13,192 nucleotides of DNA from Akkermansiaceae bacterium (GTDB lineage Bacteria > Verrucomicrobiota > Verrucomicrobiia > Verrucomicrobiales > Akkermansiaceae). A program made the translations under genes and the position numbers. Below the pieces are notes generated by a model. It was not told the origin of the DNA. It worked only from the letters and a program-made list of their open reading frames with translations, and did not search any database. The DNA lies in NCBI GenBank assembly GCA_011524615.1, contig WTJZ01000055.1:1-13192 (forward strand), written 5' to 3'. Positions 5,635 through 13,192 of the stretch are shown piece after piece (position 1 is the stretch's first letter; each line of letters starts with the position of its first letter).

Positions 5635-7041
5635 TTACTTCACTGGATTACCACCAATTGCTGTAAATAACGCAACTTGGTTTCTTAATCTTTCATTCTT
5701 GATGTTAATTAGCGTAGATCTTGCGTTTACCGCTCTTCTCTGCGCTTCTAGAACTGACAGGATATTACCATTGTTCAATCCTTGCGTATAATCGCGCTGG
5801 GATTGGGTTTCAGCCAGAGTACTTACTTTTACCTCCTCAGCCAGTAGCTGAGATTGTCTAGCGAGGGAGTTCTCTGAGTGTAGTGCAAACTCTATTTCAC
5901 GAAGTGCGGAGATAGTGTTTTGAGTATAGCTATTAATACTAGACTCATATCTAAGCATGGTTTGCTTGATTTCGGTCTTTTGCACTTTATTGTCAAATAG
6001 GGCATGGCTTATGGAAGTTCCTAGTGACCAACTGAGTTCTCCTGGATCGAGTAAGTCTTGAAGACTGACGCCAGACGAGCCATTGATTCGTCCCTGTAGA
6101 GAGAAGGATGGCAGGAGTTCTAGCTTTTGTATCTGAGCACTAATGAGAGTAGCGTTGAGGCTACGGCGTGCTGATAGGAGGTCAGGTCTGAGTTCTAGAG
6201 CTTCGCTCGGAACGACGTTAGGAAAAGTGCTAAGGGGCTGGGGGAGTTGGCTTTTCGCTCTGAGAGTGCCACTAGGGTATCTACCTAGTAGAGTCTCTAG
6301 TGTTTGTGCGCTTCTGACGAGGGATAGTTCTGAGGCGGCTAGACGTCTCTTAGCGGAGGTGATGTTATTCCGCCCGAATTGGACATCGAGCGCGTCGGTG
6401 CCTGGGATACCTGCCTTATAGTTCCGCTCGATGATGCGAAGGCTGTTCTGGAAGTGTGCGAGGGTTTGATCTGCTAATTGCTTAGAGTTCTGTGCTGAGA
6501 TGAGATTGAAGTAGGCATTAGCCGTTGAGCTGGCTAAGGAGAGGCGAGTAGCGTAGAAGTCGGATTGAGCTTCTAGGGTGTTGAGTTCTGCCAGTTCTTG
6601 TTGAGCCTTGAGACGCCCCCAGAGGTCGAATTCCCAGTTGGAGCCAAACGAGACGCGGTAGCTGGACGGGGTAAGGTTCAGCTCTGAGCTGTCTCCAGAG
6701 CTAGAGGTTCCCGTAGAGCTGGAGATACTTGGACGCTGTCTCCTCTTGGTTAAGAGTTCAGAGGCGCGTAGTTGGTCGATTCGGAGTGCGGCTGTCTTGA
6801 GGTTGTAATTATTCTTGAGAGCCTCCTCGACGAAGTCGTTGAGTTCAGGAGACTTAAATCTTCTGACCCAATTATGAGCTGATCCTCCAGACTTGAGACG
6901 AGTCTGCCATGAGGGCGGAATGTCGAGGGTGGATGTCTTGGTAGGCTCAGGCTCGAATAAAGAAAGAGCCCCGCATCCGGAGAGCAGGGCACTAACAGTA
7001 AGCGCCCCAATCACTTGTAACGCCTTATGGGTAAACTTCAT
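5635..7041 (-). CDS. TolC-like outer-membrane efflux lipoprotein (NodT family)
   Basis: This is the outer-membrane channel of a tripartite efflux or secretion system, 468 residues long, normal for the family. It starts with a lipoprotein signal peptide: charged MKFTHK, a hydrophobic core, then lipobox LLSGC with the acylated Cys23. The mature part shows W58 and FKSPELNDFVEEALKNN (62-78), FDLWGR (138-143), the gap-repeat motif LRPDLLSARRSL (284-295) and LLPSFSLQG (309-317), all recurrent in the OEP family. Two OEP repeats are apparent. No membrane-fusion protein or RND/ABC pump gene is in the window. It follows sdhB on the same strand after only 31 bases with no terminator, so it may be cotranscribed with the sdh genes. 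Alternatively it has its own promoter inside sdhB. The exported substrate is unknown. Confidence 0.92.
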   Translation of the reverse strand: MKFTHKALQVIGALTVSALLSGCGALSLFEPEPTKTSTLDIPPSWQTRLKSGGSAHNWVRRFKSPELNDFVEEALKNNYNLKTAALRIDQLRASELLTKRRQRPSISSSTGTSSSGDSSELNLTPSSYRVSFGSNWEFDLWGRLKAQQELAELNTLEAQSDFYATRLSLASSTANAYFNLISAQNSKQLADQTLAHFQNSLRIIERNYKAGIPGTDALDVQFGRNNITSAKRRLAASELSLVRSAQTLETLLGRYPSGTLRAKSQLPQPLSTFPNVVPSEALELRPDLLSARRSLNATLISAQIQKLELLPSFSLQGRINGSSGVSLQDLLDPGELSWSLGTSISHALFDNKVQKTEIKQTMLRYESSINSYTQNTISALREIEFALHSENSLARQSQLLAEEVKVSTLAETQSQRDYTQGLNNGNILSVLEAQRRAVNARSTLINIKNERLRNQVALFTAIGGNPVK

Positions 7042-7072
7042 CAGAAGTAATACGAGTGATGGGGGCTGGTTC

Positions 7073-7840
7073 TTACACCATTGCGACGGCTTCTTTGACC
7101 GATGCGATGGCGAAGTCGCGGTTCAGCTTGGCAATGTTATCAGCAGAGATGAGCTTAGGACAAGCTGCTTCACACTCGTACTGGTTAGTACAGTTACCGA
7201 AGCCTTCTGCATCCATTTGGCGAACCATAGAGAGAACACGCTTGTCTTTCTCTGGTTGACCTTGTGGGAGTGAGTTAAGGTGTGCTGCTTTAGCCGAGAC
7301 GAAGAGCATCGCACTAGAGTTCTTACATGATGCTACACATGCACCACATCCGATACAGGTCGCGGCGTCAAATGCCCAGTCAGCCTGCTCCTTTGGAATA
7401 GGGACTGAGTTTGCATCTGGTGCAGATCCAGTACGGACGTCGATGTATCCACCAGAAGCGATGATACGGTCGAACGCGGTACGGTCTGTAACGAGATCCT
7501 TCAGTACAGGGAAGGCGTTAGCACGGAATGGCTCGATGAAGATGGTGTCACCGTCATTGAACTTACGCATGTGAACCTGGCAGGTGGTGGTTCCCACTTC
7601 TTTTGAGTGAGGGACACCGTTAATGGTGAGGGAACACATACCACAGATACCTTCACGACAGTCGTGGTCGAAGTGGATAGGGTCTCCGCCTGTCTCGATG
7701 ATCTGTTGGTTCACGATATCAAGCATCTCGAGGAATGATGCTTCGATCGGGATGTTCTGTGCCTTACGCGTTTCGATTTTTCCTTCTGCCTCAGGGCCAG
7801 CTTGGCGCCAGATTTTGAGTGTTAGGTTTAAAGTGCTCAT
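7073..7840 (-). CDS. sdhB: Succinate dehydrogenase iron-sulfur subunit
   Basis: This subunit carries electrons from the flavoprotein to quinone through three iron-sulfur clusters on the cytoplasmic face of the inner membrane. The [2Fe-2S] ligands are Cys61, Cys66 and Cys69 in CREGICGMC and Cys87. The ferredoxin-type motif CIGCGACVASC gives Cys162, Cys165 and Cys168, which with Cys227 bind the [4Fe-4S] cluster. Cys172, Cys217 and Cys223 bind the [3Fe-4S] cluster. All expected ligands are present, and 255 residues is normal for the type-B enzyme of Bacteroidota and Verrucomicrobiota. The gene lies 33 bases after sdhA, completing sdhC-sdhA-sdhB. Fumarate reductase has the same architecture, so direction of the reaction cannot be settled by sequence alone. 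Confidence 0.96.
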   Translation of the reverse strand: MSTLNLTLKIWRQAGPEAEGKIETRKAQNIPIEASFLEMLDIVNQQIIETGGDPIHFDHDCREGICGMCSLTINGVPHSKEVGTTTCQVHMRKFNDGDTIFIEPFRANAFPVLKDLVTDRTAFDRIIASGGYIDVRTGSAPDANSVPIPKEQADWAFDAATCIGCGACVASCKNSSAMLFVSAKAAHLNSLPQGQPEKDKRVLSMVRQMDAEGFGNCTNQYECEAACPKLISADNIAKLNRDFAIASVKEAVAMV

Positions 7841-7873
7841 TAGAAAATATAGGTTAGTTTTTCAGGATTTCAA

Positions 7874-9844
7874 TTATGCGTAAGATCTGATTGCGAGTTT
7901 GATGTCTTCGTACTCGAGTTCTTCTTTGTGTAGAGTTGGCTCTTCACCTACTCCGGTGAATTCCCATGCTGCTACGTAACAGAAGTTCTCATCATCACGA
8001 AGGGCTTCACCTGCTTGGGTCTTGCCGGCGATCACTTCTGGAGACTCAGAGGTGAATTGGTATTCGCCACGGAAGTGACCACCACATGATTCCTCACGGT
8101 TGAGGGCGTCGATGTAGAGGAGTTCTGCGAACTCTAGGAAGTCTGCGACACGCATGGCCTTCTCGAGTTCCATGTTGATTCCGTTTGCTGCCCCTGGGAT
8201 GCGAACATCGTCCCAGAACGCGGCGCGGAGTTCTTTGATCTTCGCGATACCTTCTTCGAGGCCTTCTTTACGGCGATCCATTCCGCACACGTCCCATGTG
8301 AGGAGACCCATTTCACGGTGGAAGTAGTCAACAGATCTAGTGCCACGGACATTCATGAGCTTGTCGATGGTGTCTGTAACTTCTTTCTCAACCTTAGCGA
8401 ATTCAGGGTGATCGGTGGTAACAGATCCCGGCTTCTGAGTTGCGAGGTAGTTCGCAACTGTTGTAGGGATCACGAAGTAACCGTCCGCGAGACCTTGCAT
8501 GAGTGCAGATGCACCAAGGCGGTTCGCGCCGTGGTCGGAGAAGTTTGCTTCACCGAGGACGTGGAGTCCTGGTAGGTTTGACATGAGGTTATAGTCAACC
8601 CAGAGGCCACCCATTGTGTAGTGTACTGCAGGGTAGATCATCATTGGCTGCTTGTATGGGTTCTCACCTGCGATCTTCTCGTACATTTGGAAGAGGTTTC
8701 CATAACGAGCGCGGATTGCGTCTTCGCCAAGGCGGTCAATCGCATCACGGAAGTCGAGGTAAACACCAAGACCAGTCTTAGCTACACCGCGACCTTCGTC
8801 ACATGCTTCCTTAGCAGCACGTGAGGAGATGTCACGAGGTGCGAGGTTACCGAATGCTGGGTACTTACGCTCTAGGTAGTAGTCACGATCCTCTTCTGGG
8901 ATGTCAGACGCTTGCTTCTTACCTGCACGGATGGCAGCGGCATCATCAGGTGACTTAGGCGCCCAGATACGACCGTCGTTACGGAGGGACTCCGACATGA
9001 GAGTGAGCTTAGATTGGTACTCGCCACTTACTGGAATACAGGTTGGGTGAATTTGTGTGTAACATGGGTTAGCGAAGTATGCTCCACGTTTCCATGCCTT
9101 CACTGCTGCCGAGGCGTTACATCCCATCGCATTGGTTGAGAGATAGAAGACGTTACCATATCCACCTGTCGCGAGGAGTACTGTATCAGCCGCGTAGGAG
9201 GAGACCTTACCTGTTCTCATGTCACGCACGACGATCCCTTTAGCGTGACCATCAACGACAACGAGATCGAGCATTTCTGTACGGGTGTACATTTCAACTC
9301 CACCTTTTTGGATTTCTTTTTCGAGCGCTTGGTAGGCACCGATGAGGAGCTGCTGTCCCGTCTGGCCACGAGCGTAGAATGTACGAGATACCTGCGCTCC
9401 ACCGAAGGAACGGTTAGCGAGGAGTCCACCGTATTCACGAGCGAATGGAACACCTTGTGCTGTAGCTTGGTCAATGATGTTCACAGATACTTCTGCGAGA
9501 CGACGTACGTTAGCCTCACGTGAGCGGAAGTCACCACCCTTTACTGTATCGTAGAAGAGACGTTGAACAGAGTCACCGTCATTCTGGTAGTTCTTAGCGG
9601 CATTGATACCACCTTGGGCGGCGATAGAGTGTGCACGACGAGGAGAATCTTGGTAACAGAAGCACTTAACCTTGTAGCCAAGTTCTGAAAGTGTTGCGGC
9701 TGCCGATGCACCGGCGAGACCTGACCCCACTACGATGATGTTGAATTTACGCTTGTTGGCTGGATTGATGAGCTTAGAGTTCATCTTGTGGTTGGTCCAC
9801 TTATCTGCCATTGGGCCTTCTGGAATATTAGCATTGATAGACAT
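7874..9844 (-). CDS. sdhA: Succinate dehydrogenase (or fumarate reductase) flavoprotein subunit
   Basis: This 656-residue catalytic subunit oxidises succinate to fumarate with covalently bound FAD. The dinucleotide-binding motif is VVGSGLAGASAAATL (38-52). His72 in RRAHSIAAQGGINAA is the expected FAD-attachment histidine. Active-site residues are seen in QIHPT (His266), LAPRDISSRA (Arg337), VHYTMGG (His408) and SDHGANRLGASAL (Arg442). The opening IPEGPMADKWTNHK is typical of the type-B enzymes of Verrucomicrobiota and Bacteroidota, which supports the first ATG; Met12 is a weaker alternative. It sits 23 bases after sdhC and 33 before sdhB, consistent with one transcript. The lack of quinol-fumarate-reductase-specific neighbours and the presence of sdhC favour the SDH direction, but this is inference. 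Confidence 0.97.
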   Translation of the reverse strand: MSINANIPEGPMADKWTNHKMNSKLINPANKRKFNIIVVGSGLAGASAAATLSELGYKVKCFCYQDSPRRAHSIAAQGGINAAKNYQNDGDSVQRLFYDTVKGGDFRSREANVRRLAEVSVNIIDQATAQGVPFAREYGGLLANRSFGGAQVSRTFYARGQTGQQLLIGAYQALEKEIQKGGVEMYTRTEMLDLVVVDGHAKGIVVRDMRTGKVSSYAADTVLLATGGYGNVFYLSTNAMGCNASAAVKAWKRGAYFANPCYTQIHPTCIPVSGEYQSKLTLMSESLRNDGRIWAPKSPDDAAAIRAGKKQASDIPEEDRDYYLERKYPAFGNLAPRDISSRAAKEACDEGRGVAKTGLGVYLDFRDAIDRLGEDAIRARYGNLFQMYEKIAGENPYKQPMMIYPAVHYTMGGLWVDYNLMSNLPGLHVLGEANFSDHGANRLGASALMQGLADGYFVIPTTVANYLATQKPGSVTTDHPEFAKVEKEVTDTIDKLMNVRGTRSVDYFHREMGLLTWDVCGMDRRKEGLEEGIAKIKELRAAFWDDVRIPGAANGINMELEKAMRVADFLEFAELLYIDALNREESCGGHFRGEYQFTSESPEVIAGKTQAGEALRDDENFCYVAAWEFTGVGEEPTLHKEELEYEDIKLAIRSYA

Positions 9845-9867
9845 AATATACGGGAGTGGGTGAGAGA

Positions 9868-10575
9868 TTACTTAACGAGGTGGAGGAGTACTGACACTGG
9901 GATCGAGACGAATCCTACCCAAATGAGGATCGAGTAGACTTGAGCGCCTGTGTTGATGAGTTTCTCAGTCTTGTTCGTTCTGAGACCGAGAGTCTGGAAG
10001 ATAGAAGCTACACCGTGTGAGAGGTGTGAGCAAAGAAGTGTCACCGCGATGATGTAGAAGATCGATGCTGGGAGCCAGCTGAATCCGTCGATCACCATCT
10101 TGTAAGCATTATGCGCTACGTGACCGTCGAGCATGATCTCATACTTTTCAGGATTGTTGAACTCGTTCCCCACTCGTGCCGTGTAGTGTAGGATGTGGTA
10201 GACGATGAATGCTAGGATAGTGAGACCAGACCAGATCATAATCTTAGACGAGAATGATGAGCGCTGGGTGCCATCTGTGTTGTAGCTCTGTCCCGCCGCA
10301 CGGTTCATCTTGGTAAGCTGTACGGTACCAACGACGTGTAGGACAAGTGCGGTGAGGAGGACGATACGAGCGATCCAGACTCCTGCACCGTGTAACATGT
10401 GATGTAGGAAATAAGCATACTCATTAAACGCGTGCTCACCTACAAAGATTAGCATGTTACCACTGAGGTGGCCAGCGAGGAAGAGGGTTAAGATAAGACC
10501 CGTGATCGCTACCACGATCTTTTTACCAATCGACGAACTCCAAAATGTGGAGATGAATTGTAAGCTACTGTTCAT
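9868..10575 (-). CDS. sdhC: Succinate dehydrogenase cytochrome b subunit (type B, di-heme)
   Basis: This 235-residue inner-membrane protein anchors SdhA and SdhB and passes electrons to menaquinone. Five hydrophobic helices can be seen at roughly residues 20-45, 62-87, 112-132, 166-190 and 211-233, the plan of single-subunit cytochrome b558 anchors. Histidines placed to ligate two hemes are His36 in AGHLSGN, His80 in LVLHVVGTVQ, His127 in VYHILHY and His184 in CSHLSHG. A single five-helix anchor with two hemes is the type-B arrangement also found in Bacillus, Wolinella and Bacteroidota. It is the first gene of the sdh cluster. Its ATG is preceded by AACTTTTAGTTC, with no Shine-Dalgarno sequence. 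Confidence 0.93.
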   Translation of the reverse strand: MNSSLQFISTFWSSSIGKKIVVAITGLILTLFLAGHLSGNMLIFVGEHAFNEYAYFLHHMLHGAGVWIARIVLLTALVLHVVGTVQLTKMNRAAGQSYNTDGTQRSSFSSKIMIWSGLTILAFIVYHILHYTARVGNEFNNPEKYEIMLDGHVAHNAYKMVIDGFSWLPASIFYIIAVTLLCSHLSHGVASIFQTLGLRTNKTEKLINTGAQVYSILIWVGFVSIPVSVLLHLVK

Positions 10576-10873
10576 GAACTAAAAGTTAAGTGTGCCATAA
10601 CAAGTAGTCTCTCATATGACTCACGCAAGTTGAAAAGAGCGTTTTTGATGAGAAATTTCGATTAATGGGGCTGTTGCTTGCTTATATGGTGTCTCAATAA
10701 GCCTTGATCACAGGAACTTATGTAAATACTTGGAAAAAAGGGTCTTTGTTGCGACTCTGTCTCAATAGTGTAATGGCTTTTTCTTCGAGTATGGCACTCT
10801 CGTCTTGCTTTCTTTATGGAAAGAGGTGAAAAAGTCTTTCCTTGCGGTAAAAGATCCTTAAAACAGCAAAATA
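10576..10873. other. Non-coding region between divergent sdhC and lepA
   Basis: These 298 bases carry no credible gene in any frame and are more A+T-rich than the flanking genes. They must hold the promoters of the sdh operon (minus) and lepA (plus). I could not pick a convincing sdhC promoter; TATAAG near 10681-10686 on the minus strand is a possible -10 box but lacks a good -35. Close to lepA are two short overlapping inverted repeats (10808-10823 and 10818-10841), described among the findings. No tRNA, riboswitch or small RNA that I recognise is present. Confidence 0.6.
10746..10774 (+). promoter_or_regulatory. Candidate promoter of lepA
   Basis: TTGTTG (10746-10751) and TGTAAT (10769-10774) are separated by 17 bases. 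The -10 box matches consensus at five of six positions, the -35 at only three. If used, the lepA leader would be about 90 bases long. Confidence 0.3.
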
Positions 10874-12673
10874 ATGTCCATCGAATTAACGAGAAATTTT
10901 TCTATCATTGCTCACATTGACCACGGTAAGACGACGCTGTCTGACCGTCTACTAGAGTACACCCAGACGGTATCACAACGTGAGGCTCAGGCACAGTTAT
11001 TAGACTCGATGGATCTGGAGCGTGAGCGTGGGATTACAATTAAGTCACACCCGGTGACGATGTTCTACCAGGCCAAAGATGGTCTTACGTACAAGCTCAA
11101 CCTCCTCGATACTCCAGGGCACGTGGACTTCTCCTATGAGGTTTCTCGATCATTAGCTGCTTGTGAAGGGGCTATCCTTATTGTCGACGCTGCTCAGGGA
11201 GTAGAGGCGCAGACAATGGCGAATGTGAATCTGGCGATGAATCAGGAGTTAACGATCGTTCCTGTGATGAATAAGATCGACCTTCCTGCGGCAGATACAG
11301 ATAAGTGTCGTCAGCAACTAGAGGATCTCTTAGCGATTCCTGGGGAGGAGGCAATTCCTGCATCTGCTAAGGCTGGGATCGGGATTGAGGATATCCTAGA
11401 GGCGGTAGTGACGCGTATGCCAGCTCCTACCGATAGTGAGGATGGTCTCTTCCGTGCATCAGTATTCGACTCGGTCTATGATGCTTACCGCGGTGTGATC
11501 TCCTATGTCCGTGTGATGTCCGGCTCTGTTAAGAAGGGGGATAAGATTAAGCTCTTCGCAACGAACAAGACCTACGAGGTGAAGGAGACTGGATGCTTCA
11601 CACCTAAGATGACCAAGACCGACGGTCTCAGTGCTGGTGATGTAGGGTACCTGATCGCTAATATGAAGTCCGCGAGTGAGGTGAAGATCGGTGATACCAT
11701 CACGAACCACGTCCACCCATGTCCTGAACCGCTCCCTGGGTTTAAGGAGATCCAGCCGATGGTATTTGCAGGGATCTATCCAGTAGAGTCTAGTGAATAT
11801 GAGGCGCTGAAGACGGCAATGGGCAAGCTCCAGATTAATGATGCTGCGTTCTCATACAGTTCGGAGTCGTCGACAGCTCTTGGTTTTGGCTTCCGTTGTG
11901 GCTTCCTTGGTCTTCTTCACATGGAGATTATTCAAGAGCGTCTTCGTCGTGAGTTCGACATGGATGTGATCTCGACCTACCCATCGGTGATCTATGAGGT
12001 GACGAAGAAGGATAAGTCAGAGATCATCGTTGATAACCCCACTTATCTTCCCGACCCTTCTATCATTGAGGAGATTCGCGAGCCTATGGTGCGCGTCTAC
12101 ATTATGGTGCCAGGTGACTATATCGGGGATATGATGCAGCTACTCATGGAGAAGCGTGGTGAGCTCGAGAATACAGAGACGATTGATGGCGATCGAGTTC
12201 TTCTTACTGGGGTTGTTCCGCTGGCTGAGATCCTTGTTGACTTCAATGACCGCCTCAAGTCTGCGACTAAGGGGTATGGCTCGATGGACTATGAGCACGC
12301 CGAGTATCGTCCAGCGAACATGGTTAAGATGGATATGATGATCGCTGGTGAGCCTGTAGAGGCCTTCTCAACGATTGTCCACCGTGATAAGGCTGAGGGG
12401 CAAGGGCGTGATCTTGCAAAACGCCTCAAGGAGGTGATTCCGCAACAAATGTTCGTGGTCGCAATTCAGGCTACCATCGGAGGTAAGATTGTCGCTCGTG
12501 AATCGATCTCCGCAATGCGTAAGAATGTTACCGCTAAATGTTACGGTGGTGATATCTCGCGTAAACGTAAACTTCTCGAGAAGCAGAAAGAAGGTAAGAA
12601 GAAGATGAAGCAGTTCGGTAAGGTGAACATCCCACAAGAGGCCTTCATTAAGGTTCTTAAGACGGGGGACTGA
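10874..12673 (+). CDS. lepA: Elongation factor 4 (ribosome back-translocase GTPase)
   Basis: LepA is a translational GTPase that binds the ribosome and is thought to affect back-translocation or 30S assembly, mainly under stress. The G domain shows AHIDHGKTT (13-21, P-loop), RGITIK (52-57, switch I), DTPGH (79-83, with catalytic His83) and NKID (133-136). EF-G-like domains follow. The LepA-specific C-terminal domain begins near Cys556 in CYGGDISRKRKLLEKQKEGK and ends in a Lys-rich tail and IPQEAFIKVLK, which separates it from EF-G and TypA. Length, 599 residues, is standard. The ATG at 10874 gives the usual start before NFSIIAHIDHG, and no Shine-Dalgarno sequence precedes it. lepA is divergent from sdhC and ends at a strong terminator 21 bases past its stop codon. 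Confidence 0.98.
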   Translation: MSIELTRNFSIIAHIDHGKTTLSDRLLEYTQTVSQREAQAQLLDSMDLERERGITIKSHPVTMFYQAKDGLTYKLNLLDTPGHVDFSYEVSRSLAACEGAILIVDAAQGVEAQTMANVNLAMNQELTIVPVMNKIDLPAADTDKCRQQLEDLLAIPGEEAIPASAKAGIGIEDILEAVVTRMPAPTDSEDGLFRASVFDSVYDAYRGVISYVRVMSGSVKKGDKIKLFATNKTYEVKETGCFTPKMTKTDGLSAGDVGYLIANMKSASEVKIGDTITNHVHPCPEPLPGFKEIQPMVFAGIYPVESSEYEALKTAMGKLQINDAAFSYSSESSTALGFGFRCGFLGLLHMEIIQERLRREFDMDVISTYPSVIYEVTKKDKSEIIVDNPTYLPDPSIIEEIREPMVRVYIMVPGDYIGDMMQLLMEKRGELENTETIDGDRVLLTGVVPLAEILVDFNDRLKSATKGYGSMDYEHAEYRPANMVKMDMMIAGEPVEAFSTIVHRDKAEGQGRDLAKRLKEVIPQQMFVVAIQATIGGKIVARESISAMRKNVTAKCYGGDISRKRKLLEKQKEGKKKMKQFGKVNIPQEAFIKVLKTGD

Positions 12674-12694
12674 TTTACCTTTCCCCTTGTTAAG

Positions 12695-12729
12695 AAAAAA
12701 GCTCGAGGGTTAACCCTCGAGCTTTTTTT
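12695..12729. terminator. Bidirectional Rho-independent terminator between lepA and the converging gene
   Basis: GCTCGAGGGTTAACCCTCGAGC (centre between 12711 and 12712) is a perfect palindrome, flanked by six A on the left (12695-12700) and seven T on the right (12723-12729). It therefore works as a terminator for lepA on the plus strand and for the small secreted-protein gene on the minus strand. Confidence 0.93.
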
Positions 12730-12763
12730 GTGTTCTATGACTTCGTGATTGAGTCGTGGTGGA

Positions 12764-13009
12764 CTAATAGCCTCGTACGACTCGTCTGGGACGGACTACG
12801 CCGATGGTTCTGTTATCAATACGATCCTCACGGCGGTCGATGCGGTCTTCGACCTTATCAAGGATGCCTCCATCATGTCTGGCATCGCGGCGATCTTCTC
12901 TACGGTCTCGTACATCCTCTTTTAGGTCACGGATCACACGGTTTCTAAGTGTTCCTGCTTCTGCGAAGGAGAGGCTAGCGAGCGTTGCGATTATTAGGAT
13001 TGTTTTCAT
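12764..13009 (-). CDS. Small exported protein rich in Arg and Asp/Glu
   Basis: I recognise no named family for this 81-residue protein. It opens with a clear Sec signal peptide: MKT, the hydrophobic ILIIATLASLSF, and a probable cleavage after AEA at residue 18. The mature part from residue 21 to 67 is almost all charged: by my count 14 Arg and 2 Lys against 15 Asp/Glu among 47 residues. It contains related blocks RDRREDRRDAR (34-44) and DRIDRREDRIDNR (55-67). The C-terminus VVRPRRVVRGY is basic. Such alternating charge favours long helices or a disordered chain; its location would be periplasmic or external. Two ATGs are adjacent (13012 and 13009), and either may be used. A longer in-frame start at 13099 would bury the signal peptide and is unlikely. 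The shared terminator at 12695-12729 supports a real transcript. Confidence 0.72.
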   Translation of the reverse strand: MKTILIIATLASLSFAEAGTLRNRVIRDLKEDVRDRREDRRDARHDGGILDKVEDRIDRREDRIDNRTIGVVRPRRVVRGY

Positions 13010-13192
13010 CATATTGTTACTGGTTACAGGAGGAAACCCTAGGGCGCTGAGAAAGTTGTAAGTTTTTTTGAAAAGATTAAAGATGTTGGTAGTGCTCATG
13101 CAGAGGATTGTGCGGTATCTAGAAGCTTAGTGAGGAGGGGGAATAATCAAGTGGGGTCTCTTTAATGGAGTGGGCGTCACGATGTATGATCG

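Noticed and set aside
10690..10767. The 10-mer TGTCTCAATA at 10690-10699 and 10758-10767 in the sdhC-lepA intergenic region
   Set aside because: The match ends after 10 bases, there is no symmetry, and chance repeats of this length are common.
13010..13099. N-terminal extension of the Arg/Asp-rich protein to an ATG at 13099
   Set aside because: The extra 30 residues would precede and mask an excellent signal peptide that begins at the ATG at 13009 or 13012.

Overview
The window looks like ordinary chromosome from a Gram-negative bacterium of moderate G+C. Verrucomicrobiota (PVC group) is the most plausible origin. Three things suggest this: a type-B succinate dehydrogenase (one five-helix cytochrome b, flavoprotein and iron-sulfur subunits) of the kind shared by Verrucomicrobiota, Chlamydiae and Bacteroidota; an outer-membrane lipoprotein of the TolC/NodT class, which implies a double membrane; and start codons that lack Shine-Dalgarno sequences. 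The lineage is inferred from remembered family features, not from a search.

Layout from left to right. Bases 2-361 (+) hold the end of an unrecognised gene cut by the window edge. It converges on a phytanoyl-CoA-dioxygenase-like gene (439-1098, -). Next come a terminator and thrC, threonine synthase (1168-2469, -), with a readable promoter and a leader of about 120 nt that contains an imperfect hairpin. The next unit on the minus strand is nrnA (DHH phosphoesterase), truB (tRNA pseudouridine-55 synthase) and a calcineurin-type phosphodiesterase (2757-5305), closed by a terminator at 2697-2722. A small acidic protein (5469-5633, +) is divergent from nrnA and ends one base from the end of the next minus-strand gene.

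The right half is dominated by a minus-strand cluster, sdhC-sdhA-sdhB (7073-10575). It encodes succinate:quinone oxidoreductase, which links the TCA cycle to the membrane quinone pool. Only 31 bases further on in the same direction is a TolC-like outer-membrane lipoprotein gene (5635-7041) with no pump genes beside it. A non-coding region of about 300 bases separates sdhC from the divergent lepA gene (10874-12673, +), which encodes elongation factor 4. lepA ends at a perfect-palindrome terminator that can also serve the converging gene on its right, a small secreted protein made mostly of Arg and Asp/Glu (12764-13009, -). Bases 13010-13192 hold nothing I can recognise.

Most of the window is housekeeping. 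I see no transposase, integrase, CRISPR array, defence cluster, tRNA or rRNA, and no clear sign of a new multi-gene system. The observations most worth checking are the charged-repeat secreted protein, the outer-membrane efflux gene attached to the sdh operon, the structured thrC leader and the absence of Shine-Dalgarno sites.
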